A stretch of DNA of 23,109 nt. It comes from Candidatus Helarchaeota archaeon. GTDB lineage: Archaea; Asgardarchaeota; Lokiarchaeia; Helarchaeales; HEL-GB-A. Below, in pieces: positions 6,962 through 13,422 of the stretch. The stretch lies in contig JAEOSY010000349.1 in the NCBI GenBank assembly GCA_016840125.1, positions 1 through 23,109 on the forward strand. The letters are read 5' to 3'. Made by a program: the position numbers and the translations under genes. Every line of letters starts with the position of its first letter. The stretch's first letter is position 1. Under the pieces are notes generated by a model. It did no database searches. It saw only the letters and a program-made list of their open reading frames with translations, and was not told the origin of the DNA.

Positions 6962-8338
6962 TTAATTACTATTATCTTGTAAGGCTTTTAATTTTTCGCG
7001 CTTTTCTTTGTGCATGAGACGCATTTTGCTCTTTATTTCATTTAGATATTTTCCATGAAGGGGATAGATTCGAAATATCAATAAGCTGCCTAACATGATA
7101 AGCCCTGGAATAATCCCTATGGCTAGCCTAAAGCCCAATGCCTCATTAGAAAACATTACCAGCATAAAAGCAATAAATACACCGCCAAGCGATTGAGCTG
7201 GCTTGGTAATAAAGGCATTGACACCGAAGATGGCAGCCTCCCGGCGTGTTCCTGTTTTTGTTTCATCTTCATCAGCCACCGCACCATAGGCGGTATTAAT
7301 TAACGCCATGATTCCAAATAATCCCAATCCAAACAAGAAAAATCCTGAAGTAGCGAATAAACCAGGTAGGATTCCGACTAGGAGTAAGCCACAGCCTACA
7401 AAAAGCAGGGAGCGGAGTAATGCGGGCTTTAATCCCTTCGTTTTATTGATCTTCAAAGTATACCATATACCAATAAATAGTCCTGAGAGAAGAAAGGCCC
7501 CCATTAGAATTAAAACATCAGTTGAATCATAGCCAACAAAAACAGCGGTAATAAAGAAGAATATTTCACCAAAAATTACTGCTTGAACGAATTGAATCCA
7601 GAAATTTACAAATGCAGTTGTGAGGAAGGATTTATTTTTAATTGTATGCTTCACGGAAGCTCTTAGCCCCAAGGGCGTATCAATATGTGAAAATTCTAAT
7701 CGCTCCTTGACAGTATAGGAAGTGATCAACATTGTTATGAGAATAATAACTGCTAGAATAATGGTGAATATAACGAATTCAAATCGCCCTAGGTTCTCAA
7801 AAATGTATAATGGGACAAATAGGGAAATGACCACTCCAATAATCCCAAATAACATGATAAAGACTTGTATATTGGCGCGTTCTTTTTGATCCATACTTAA
7901 TTCTTGCCCTAAGGCAGAGTACGCCATATTTGTTGAGGTGTAGAAGATATCAAAGAGCACTAAAAATATAACCATCCATATCAAAACTCCAATTTCAGTA
8001 ATTTCACCAATCGAGGGACTTAACCACACAAAAATAAAAGCGACTGCCAGAAACGGGGCAAGTAATCGCAAGTAGGGGATGCGTCGTCCGGTGCTGGTCT
8101 TGGTTTTATCAGATAGCCACCCAAAAAGTATTCCATTAATCGCATTCAAAATAGTGTAGAAGATAAAAGCCTGAAGTACGATGATTTCAGGGAGTTTTAA
8201 CACAGTATGATAATAAAATATAGTCGAATTCAAGACAATTGCAAACGCGATGTATGATCCAAAAGAGCCAAGCCCATAATAGAGTTTGGTTCTTACAGAA
8301 ATTTTATCCTCAAACGAAAGATTATTTTGTTGATTCAT
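6962..8338 (-). CDS. MFS transporter, GPH (sugar/cation symporter) type
   Basis: This integral membrane protein of 458 aa has about 12 hydrophobic segments, the usual length for the family. The cytoplasmic loop GWLSDKTKTSTGRRIPYL between helices 2 and 3, and ALGQELSMDQKERANI after helix 4, match the glycoside-pentoside-hexuronide:cation symporter (MFS_2) group. Bacterial members import sugars with Na+ or H+; the archaeal substrate cannot be inferred. The C-terminal tail after the last helix is strongly basic and cytoplasmic. A TATA-like CTATAAAATAG lies on the minus strand about 35-45 bases upstream of ATG 8338, in the divergent region shared with the gene at 8432. A methyltransferase gene follows 27 bases downstream. 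Confidence 0.88.
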   Translation of the reverse strand: MNQQNNLSFEDKISVRTKLYYGLGSFGSYIAFAIVLNSTIFYYHTVLKLPEIIVLQAFIFYTILNAINGILFGWLSDKTKTSTGRRIPYLRLLAPFLAVAFIFVWLSPSIGEITEIGVLIWMVIFLVLFDIFYTSTNMAYSALGQELSMDQKERANIQVFIMLFGIIGVVISLFVPLYIFENLGRFEFVIFTIILAVIILITMLITSYTVKERLEFSHIDTPLGLRASVKHTIKNKSFLTTAFVNFWIQFVQAVIFGEIFFFITAVFVGYDSTDVLILMGAFLLSGLFIGIWYTLKINKTKGLKPALLRSLLFVGCGLLLVGILPGLFATSGFFLFGLGLFGIMALINTAYGAVADEDETKTGTRREAAIFGVNAFITKPAQSLGGVFIAFMLVMFSNEALGFRLAIGIIPGLIMLGSLLIFRIYPLHGKYLNEIKSKMRLMHKEKREKLKALQDNSN

Positions 8339-8420
8339 TTAATTCAAATAGAGATCTTCTAGTAAAAAAACTATTTTATAGGGTAGATTTCAAATTAAGT
8401 CCAAAGGACTGATTGAGCTT

Positions 8421-8428
8421 GGTGGTGA
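8421..8428 (+). promoter_or_regulatory. SD for the Cys-rich membrane protein
   Basis: GGTGGTGA ends three bases before ATG 8432 and fixes the start. It lies in the 93-base divergent region that must also hold the promoter of the MFS gene. Confidence 0.55.
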
Positions 8429-8431
8429 CAT

Positions 8432-8944
8432 ATGGAAAGAAGTGAATGTTATGAGAATTATCCCTCATCAATTCCGATAGTTTCTTATGCACAAACAATT
8501 GCTATCTACGTTATTGGAGCGTTGGTTATAGCAGGATTTGGAATATGGTGGGCGTTATTTTATACAGGTTTTTGTGTTTTTCTTGAAATTACGGTGTTAC
8601 TACGAAGTTGCGTCCATTGCTATTATCATGGGAAAGTTTGCGCCTTTGGAAGAGGGAAGATTTGTGCGATATTTTTTAAAAAAGGAGATCCTCAAAAATT
8701 TGCCGAGAAGGATATTTCATGGTATCATCTCTTACCAGATTTCCTTGTGATTATCATTCCACTTGTGGCTGGAATTGTGCTCTTAATAATAAATTTCACG
8801 CTACTAGTGTTAATTTTGATATTAGCGCAGTTCATTCTTTTCTTTGCGGGCGCTGCCATTATAAGGGGGCAGCTGGCTTGTAAACACTGTAAACAGCGCG
8901 AATTAGGGTGTCCAGCGGCTAAGGCGTTTTTTAAAGAAGAGTAG
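8432..8944 (+). CDS. Cys-rich four-helix membrane protein of unknown function
   Basis: This 170-aa protein has two hydrophobic stretches that could each hold two membrane helices (about residues 14-56 and 102-146). Two cysteine clusters flank the second stretch: CVHCYYHGKVCAFGRGKIC (from about residue 63) after the first hairpin, and CKHCKQRELGC near the C-terminus. Both clusters would face the same side and could bind zinc or an iron-sulfur cluster (inference). I recall similar proteins in other archaea but no assigned function. The gene ends 14 bases before a geranylgeranyl-reductase-family gene, so the two are almost certainly one operon. A role in isoprenoid lipid or quinone reduction, for example as electron donor or membrane anchor, is possible but untested. 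Confidence 0.85.
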   Translation: MERSECYENYPSSIPIVSYAQTIAIYVIGALVIAGFGIWWALFYTGFCVFLEITVLLRSCVHCYYHGKVCAFGRGKICAIFFKKGDPQKFAEKDISWYHLLPDFLVIIIPLVAGIVLLIINFTLLVLILILAQFILFFAGAAIIRGQLACKHCKQRELGCPAAKAFFKEE

Positions 8945-8958
8945 AGTAGGGATTTAGA

Positions 8959-10194
8959 ATGTACGATGTGGTAATTTCAGGCGCCGGTCCAGCCGGTGCG
9001 ATGGCAGCACAGGTCCTAGCAAAAGCAGGGGTCAAGGTAATTATATTTGATAAAGCTAAATTGCCTTGGCGAAAACCTTGTGGTGGTGGAGTTCCCGAAC
9101 ATATCTTTTCTGAAGGTTTATTAGATTATAAAGAGTTAAAGCGGAAAAATATCATAGATAAAGATACGAAGAATTTATTTTTACGGGCGCCCAATGGGAA
9201 GGAATTACTTATTGATACCCCCGGGGAGACAGTTGTTGATAGAAAGGTCTTCGACCAATTTCTACGAGATAAAGCGGTTGAGGCTGGCGCAGAAATACAA
9301 GACCAGACTTCAGTTAGAGATTTGACGAGAAACCAGGACGATTTTATAAATGGAGTGTTAATAAAGGCTCCAGATGGAAAGAAAGAAGTTCCAACAAACA
9401 TAGTCATTGTAGCAGATGGGGTTGGATCAAAGTTAGTAGTGAAAGGAGGATTAAGAAAGAAGTGGGAGGCATCAGACTATGCCATTTGTGCAGTAGCGAT
9501 CATTGAGGGGTATGTAGAATCTGAGCCCCTTTCAAACTCGATGCAAATCTATATAGATGACAATGTGGCCCCCAACAGTTATGCCTGGCTCTTCCCGATG
9601 AACAATAATCGAGCAAACATTGGAATTGGTATTTGGAAAAAGAGTGAAAGACGCCCTATGGAACTCTTGAGAAAGCTGGTGGGACAGCCCTTCTTTAGGA
9701 AAAAGCTGGATACATCGAAGTTCGGCTACTTTTGGAAAAGTAGTTATCCAATTCCTATCCAAGGAGTGAAGGGGAGAACTTATGGAAATGGAATCATGGG
9801 CGTTGGGGATTCCATGGGATTTGTTGCACCGATAATTGGGGAGGGGATTTTTTCTGCACTTTTGACTGGAAAAATAGCAGCAGAAACTGCAATTGAAGCT
9901 CTGGAACTGGGGGATTATTCAAAAAGCTTCTTAAAGAAGTATCAGAGGACTTGGGCAAAATATGGTCTGAAGGAAGGTTATAATTTTCAACGGACGATGC
10001 GGGATGCAATCGTTGATAATATTAATGACAATTTTAATAGTCTAATCGATTGGGCTTATGAAGATGAGATGAATAAGACTCTACTTGGAGAGATGTTTGT
10101 AAGTGGAACGAGTTTAGCAGGTAATATCCAACCTGAACTCATCTCTAAAATTACAAGTGAACTTTTGCCTAAGTTGAAACAAATTAATAGATGA
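8959..10194 (+). CDS. Geranylgeranyl reductase family FAD-dependent oxidoreductase
   Basis: This 411-aa flavoprotein opens with the dinucleotide-binding SGAGPAGAMAAQVL (residues 7-20) and an acidic residue ending strand 2 (FDK). KPCGGGV follows, with Cys41, the Cys position conserved in archaeal geranylgeranyl reductases. Further signatures are YAWLFP in mid-protein and MGVGDSMGFVAPIIGEG, the second FAD-contact motif. The family saturates geranylgeranyl chains of archaeal phospholipids or of quinones, using reduced ferredoxin or other donors. The family is broad, so another polyprenoid or tetrapyrrole substrate is possible. It is a peripheral protein with no clear membrane helix. It is co-transcribed with the Cys-rich membrane protein 14 bases upstream. 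A purine-rich AGGGA precedes ATG 8959. Confidence 0.9.
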   Translation: MYDVVISGAGPAGAMAAQVLAKAGVKVIIFDKAKLPWRKPCGGGVPEHIFSEGLLDYKELKRKNIIDKDTKNLFLRAPNGKELLIDTPGETVVDRKVFDQFLRDKAVEAGAEIQDQTSVRDLTRNQDDFINGVLIKAPDGKKEVPTNIVIVADGVGSKLVVKGGLRKKWEASDYAICAVAIIEGYVESEPLSNSMQIYIDDNVAPNSYAWLFPMNNNRANIGIGIWKKSERRPMELLRKLVGQPFFRKKLDTSKFGYFWKSSYPIPIQGVKGRTYGNGIMGVGDSMGFVAPIIGEGIFSALLTGKIAAETAIEALELGDYSKSFLKKYQRTWAKYGLKEGYNFQRTMRDAIVDNINDNFNSLIDWAYEDEMNKTLLGEMFVSGTSLAGNIQPELISKITSELLPKLKQINR

Positions 10195-10198
10195 AAAT

Positions 10199-10651
10199 TT
10201 ATTTTGGGCGATATTCGAGAACGCGGTAAACACTTTCGAATCCCATTTTCCTGAAATACTCCAGCATTTTCACGTGATCTTCTTCAAGATCCAGCCGGAT
10301 GACCTCAGCGCCCATCTCTTCTAAATGTTCGATTGACTTAGCTACAAGTTCCTTCCCAACACCTTTATCGCGATATTCCTTATCAGTAACTATGGCCGTG
10401 ATATGCCCTTCGGAATTCCCAATTGGATTAATGAGAATTTCTGCGACAATGATCCCGAAAATTTTTTCCTTCTCAGCATCTTCAGCAACGAGAATACCTT
10501 CTTTTTGCAAACGATCCGTGAGTCTTCGCTTGATACCCCACTCAAATCGTTTCTCATTGAATGGTTGATTGTAATGCTCATATAACTGAATCATCAAGGT
10601 TCGGACAGTAGCTAAATCCTCAATTTCCGCATGCCTAATTTTTATTTCCAA
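10199..10651 (-). CDS. GNAT-family N-acetyltransferase
   Basis: This 150-aa single-domain acetyltransferase has the acetyl-CoA pyrophosphate-binding loop RDKGVGKEL after strand 4 (VTDKEY), preceded by the helix-strand pattern of motif A and followed by MGAEVIRLDL and YFRKMGFE (motif B). The length is typical. The acceptor could be a protein N-terminus, an amine or an antibiotic-like compound; sequence does not tell. The start is TTG at 10651-10649, supported by GAGGCGAG about 5 bases upstream; no ATG in the same frame would keep the first strand intact. A TATA-like AT-rich element lies about 30 bases upstream on the minus strand. It converges with the reductase gene, 4 bases between the two stop codons. 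Confidence 0.88.
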   Translation of the reverse strand: MEIKIRHAEIEDLATVRTLMIQLYEHYNQPFNEKRFEWGIKRRLTDRLQKEGILVAEDAEKEKIFGIIVAEILINPIGNSEGHITAIVTDKEYRDKGVGKELVAKSIEHLEEMGAEVIRLDLEEDHVKMLEYFRKMGFESVYRVLEYRPK

Positions 10652-10807
10652 TAAACTCGCCTCTTTTCTATCATCCTAAATAATATTTCCGTAGAATTAT
10701 CTTACGCAATCTTTCATTAAAAAGCTTTTTTCTATAATCTTTTCATGTTAAAATATAGAGTGATCAAATCCAAATAGCATGGAAACTTATTCGAAATTGA
10801 GGAATAA

Positions 10808-10813
10808 TTTATA
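10808..10813 (+). promoter_or_regulatory. Possible TATA element for the 52-aa Cys-rich ORF
   Basis: TTTATA in an AT-rich context, 44 bases before ATG 10857. The stretch 10652-10856 otherwise holds only AT-rich DNA and the presumed GNAT promoter. Weak evidence. Confidence 0.25.
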
Positions 10814-10856
10814 GAATTTCTTCAAATGAATAAGTATTTGGAGAATCTGGCTCTAA

Positions 10857-11015
10857 ATGTGTGAAAATTTTGTGTGTAAAATTCTGAAACGAGGAAATTC
10901 ACAACTATTACCAGAAGTTTGTTTTGAATTAGAGAATTGTGAGATTTGTCCTTATATTTATGTTTGCAAATACTGTATAAGCTATCATTCATGTGAAAAA
11001 ACAGAGAATAAGTAA
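10857..11015 (+). CDS. Small cysteine-rich protein (52 aa), putative metal-binding
   Basis: ATG 10857 to TAA 11013-11015 encodes 52 residues with eight cysteines (positions 2, 7, 22, 28, 31, 37, 40, 46). The second half has the pattern CEIC-x5-CKYC-x5-C, two CxxC pairs typical of zinc-ribbon or iron-sulfur mini-proteins. GGAG lies about 13 bases upstream, somewhat far for an SD, with a possible TATA element further up. The ORF is the only sensible content of the 385-base gap between the GNAT and roadblock-like genes. The cysteine density argues against chance, but AT-rich intergenic DNA can give spurious short ORFs. Function unknown. Confidence 0.5.
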   Translation: MCENFVCKILKRGNSQLLPEVCFELENCEICPYIYVCKYCISYHSCEKTENK

Positions 11016-11036
11016 ATAAAATACGTCTCGATATAA

Positions 11037-11921
11037 TTAATCTTGTATTTCTAAATGGATGATGTTGTTTTTTTCCATTTTATCGATGATCTCCTCAAGT
11101 TCATCACGTGGCATACTGGTGGTGGTTTGAATATCATCAATTGTATTTTGCCCAGTACAATGTTTGCTTATTTCAAATTCCTTTTTATTGACAACACCCA
11201 ATTGCACAGCCATGGCAGGAATTTGTTTCGTTAAAACAGGTATAAAGATAGGGTTGCCGATATAAGTGATTTTTATCCAGTCTTTTTTCTTATATTTGTC
11301 TAAAATAACCCATAAATCCGTTTTACTGATATTTTCTTCTTTCATGATGTCAGAAATGGAGTTTTTACCATCGCAGTAGTTTAAAATGACTACCTCTTTT
11401 AGAGGAAACTTTGCCTTCTTCCCAATTTTTTTTAATAGGACTGGAACGACTTGCGCCTTTGGTGCTGCAGGTTCTGCTGCAGGAACTGCTTCCATAACGG
11501 CAGGTTCCGTGGTTGCCGTGAGCGGCGTTGTGGGTAAGTCAGGAGGTTCTTCAGGTATGAGTTCATCGATTTTTGACTGATAATTCATCATTCTGGCTTT
11601 GAAAACGAGAAGTTGACCTATCAAACCTTTCTTTATGTAAATAACTATGAGTGCTTTCCTACTAATTTTGAAAAAAGCAAGATTTGTTCCGCTGATCGGC
11701 ATCGAATGGTCGCCGATCTCAAGTAATTGCCAGTTAGATTTAACAAATTTTGTAATAAAATCGTTATATTTGTCAAATTCGGATTCGGTATACTTAAACT
11801 CACCGTTAAAATTTACAATTGCGACATATGGGCGTGTCGATAAAATAGGTCCCAATTCGCTAATAATTTTTGTGACTACAGGGTAGAAAGCATCTTGAGC
11901 ACTCACTAAGCCGCCATCCAT
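11037..11921 (-). CDS. Roadblock/LC7-like domain protein with two winged-helix segments
   Basis: The protein has 294 aa. Residues about 1-115 have the alternating helix/strand pattern of a roadblock/longin-type domain (YVAIVNFNGEF and KALIVIYIKKGLIGQLLVF strands flanking a helix, with a closing long helix). A Pro/Ala/Thr/Glu linker (about 120-165) follows. Two winged-helix-like units come next: EVVILNYCDGKNSISDIMK...TDLWVILDKY (about 180-225), and FEISKHCTGQNTIDDI...DELEEIIDKM (about 245-290). Roadblock domains are abundant in Asgard archaea and regulate small GTPases such as MglA/Ras-like proteins. A role in signalling or GTPase regulation is therefore inferred. No GTPase gene lies in the window. 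No signal peptide or membrane segment. The start is ATG 11921; an in-frame GTG lies five codons in. Confidence 0.62.
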   Translation of the reverse strand: MDGGLVSAQDAFYPVVTKIISELGPILSTRPYVAIVNFNGEFKYTESEFDKYNDFITKFVKSNWQLLEIGDHSMPISGTNLAFFKISRKALIVIYIKKGLIGQLLVFKARMMNYQSKIDELIPEEPPDLPTTPLTATTEPAVMEAVPAAEPAAPKAQVVPVLLKKIGKKAKFPLKEVVILNYCDGKNSISDIMKEENISKTDLWVILDKYKKKDWIKITYIGNPIFIPVLTKQIPAMAVQLGVVNKKEFEISKHCTGQNTIDDIQTTTSMPRDELEEIIDKMEKNNIIHLEIQD

Positions 11922-12005
11922 TAAAATCTTAAAAAGGTTCGTCCCTAAAAATCATGTTCGCTTTTTTTGAATATAGTGTAACTCATCATTTTTATTTATT
12001 ATTGA

Positions 12006-12374
12006 TTAGGTTTGATCAGTTTCGAGTTCTATTTTATCAGTTGGGAAAGAAGGAGATTTGATAATAGCTAATTTTGTTACCTTGTTTGATTGATTATGGA
12101 GCGCATGAATTTGTTTGGGGGGAAGAAATACAACAAATCCCGCTTTTAACTTATGGGATTTTGCATCTTCCAAAATAAGGGTAATCTCACCATCAATAGA
12201 ATAAATTATTTCTTCTACAACTTCATGATAGTGTGGCTTTGATTTCTGATCGGGTTGGAAAAAGGCTATACCAAAATCAATTTTGCTCGGCGAATTCCAT
12301 GGACCAATTAACCAGCGGCTTAAATGCTTTTTCTTTTGAATTTTTGATTCATCTACGATAATCAAATTGGACAC
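12006..12374 (-). CDS. Small cupin-domain protein
   Basis: This 122-aa single cupin barrel has His48, His50 and Glu54 or Glu55 in PHYHEVVEEIIYSIDG (motif 1, closing with Gly62) and His90 in LPPKQIHALHN (motif 2). This is the normal metal-binding set of three His and one Glu. The domain could be an isomerase, dioxygenase, sugar-binding regulator or storage protein; context gives no clue. The start is GTG 12374 with no SD. A TATA-like element about 21-32 bases upstream suggests a leaderless transcript. Confidence 0.88.
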   Translation of the reverse strand: MSNLIIVDESKIQKKKHLSRWLIGPWNSPSKIDFGIAFFQPDQKSKPHYHEVVEEIIYSIDGEITLILEDAKSHKLKAGFVVFLPPKQIHALHNQSNKVTKLAIIKSPSFPTDKIELETDQT

Positions 12375-12394
12375 CTGAAAAAAGGTAAGGAAAT

Positions 12395-12406
12395 GCTTTT
12401 AATAAA
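12395..12406 (-). promoter_or_regulatory. TATA-like box for the cupin gene (leaderless)
   Basis: On the minus strand CTTTATTAAAAG lies 21-32 bases upstream of GTG 12374. That spacing puts the transcription start at or near the start codon, as in archaeal leaderless mRNAs. Confidence 0.45.
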
Positions 12407-12520
12407 GTTTTAATTTGACGCTTTTCTCATAGACTATTTGTGGAATAGGCATACTTCTACTTCTGAAGAAACGCGAGTAGATTTCGTTTATTTCAATAAA
12501 AAGCGACGAGAAAGAAGATT

Positions 12521-13240
12521 ATGGCAGATCCAGACCTAGATAAGGATGAGATCAAAGAGCGAGAACGTAGATATCAGCTCAAAAAGGAACTTCATAAAGA
12601 ACTTGAACAGCGATTAGCAGAGGAACGGAAAAAATGGGAAAAACATTTTACAATAGATTTATCTAACTCAACCTTTTTAACTTTGAGAGATGAAAGCGGA
12701 GATCAGAAGGATTTTATCTTAGTCTCAGTTCCTAAACAGCATGGAGTGCTTGGAAAGCAAATGAAAGTTGATTTAAAGTATTTGGTGAAGCTTGCAAAGG
12801 AAAAAAACTTGAAATTTACACCTTGGATTTTTCAAATCAATAAGGGTACTAAGCAGTTCTTTCCGTTTTCCCCAAATCAGGATTACGTAACAGCATCCCC
12901 TACGTTTCTACTTGCTCAAAACACCGACTATGTGAAAGATCAAATTGACCCCTATAACGTCAAGCTCGCAGGCTTTCTCTTTATTAATTATCCAAAATAT
13001 GGGAATTTTTTGGAGGCCGTATCCGGGAGTGTGGTAGGGAATTTGGCAGTAATTGAAAAGATCATGAAGCGCAATAATGAGTCATACTCCCGAGAAAACC
13101 ATTTATTGAATTGGCTCTATTTCTTTTTAAGTAAAGATAGTGATAAACGTAAAATTACAATTCAAATATTTAACATGCATGAAAAGTGGCTTGACTCCTT
13201 TTCGAAACACCTGAATAAAGTCAAAACATCGTTTAGATAA
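12521..13240 (+). CDS. Unrecognised 239-aa protein with N-terminal coiled coil
   Basis: I do not recognise this protein. Residues about 5-45 are highly charged and helical (DKDEIKERERR, KKELHKELEQRLAEERKKW), a probable coiled coil. The rest looks like a single alpha/beta domain with several hydrophobic strands (DFILVSVP, LAGFLFINYP) and helices, and no cysteine. No signal peptide, membrane segment or catalytic motif is evident. A purine-rich GAGAAAGAAG precedes ATG 12521. The gene runs in the same direction as gatE, 182 bases upstream of it, but a T-run and TATA-like sequence between them suggest separate transcription. Possible roles (adaptor, scaffold) are guesses. Confidence 0.8.
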   Translation: MADPDLDKDEIKERERRYQLKKELHKELEQRLAEERKKWEKHFTIDLSNSTFLTLRDESGDQKDFILVSVPKQHGVLGKQMKVDLKYLVKLAKEKNLKFTPWIFQINKGTKQFFPFSPNQDYVTASPTFLLAQNTDYVKDQIDPYNVKLAGFLFINYPKYGNFLEAVSGSVVGNLAVIEKIMKRNNESYSRENHLLNWLYFFLSKDSDKRKITIQIFNMHEKWLDSFSKHLNKVKTSFR

Positions 13241-13282
13241 AGAAAAATTAGTTTCCATCGGAAGAATAGCTGAGTTAGTTAC

Positions 13283-13305
13283 TTTTTTTGTTTTTCTATT
13301 TAAAT
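13283..13305 (+). promoter_or_regulatory. T-run terminator and TATA-like element upstream of gatE
   Basis: Seven T residues (13283-13289) could end transcription of the 239-aa gene. TATTTAAAT (13297-13305) resembles an archaeal TATA box that could serve gatE; a second AT-rich candidate (CATTTAAAATAAG) follows at about 13317. The start site is therefore about 75-100 bases before the gatE ATG. Confidence 0.35.
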
Positions 13306-13422
13306 TAGACAGTTTCATTTAAAATAAGTATAATAAGCGATTGTTAATATGATTGGATAACTTGAAAGAAAGAAGGAAAAAATGCAATTTTTTGAACCTA
13401 TTAAAACTAATGGGACAGCAGC

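Noticed and set aside
12460..12490. Short inverted repeats (CTTCTGAAG, TCTAC/GTAGA) upstream of the 239-aa gene
   Set aside because: Stems of only 4-5 pairs in AT-rich DNA are expected by chance.
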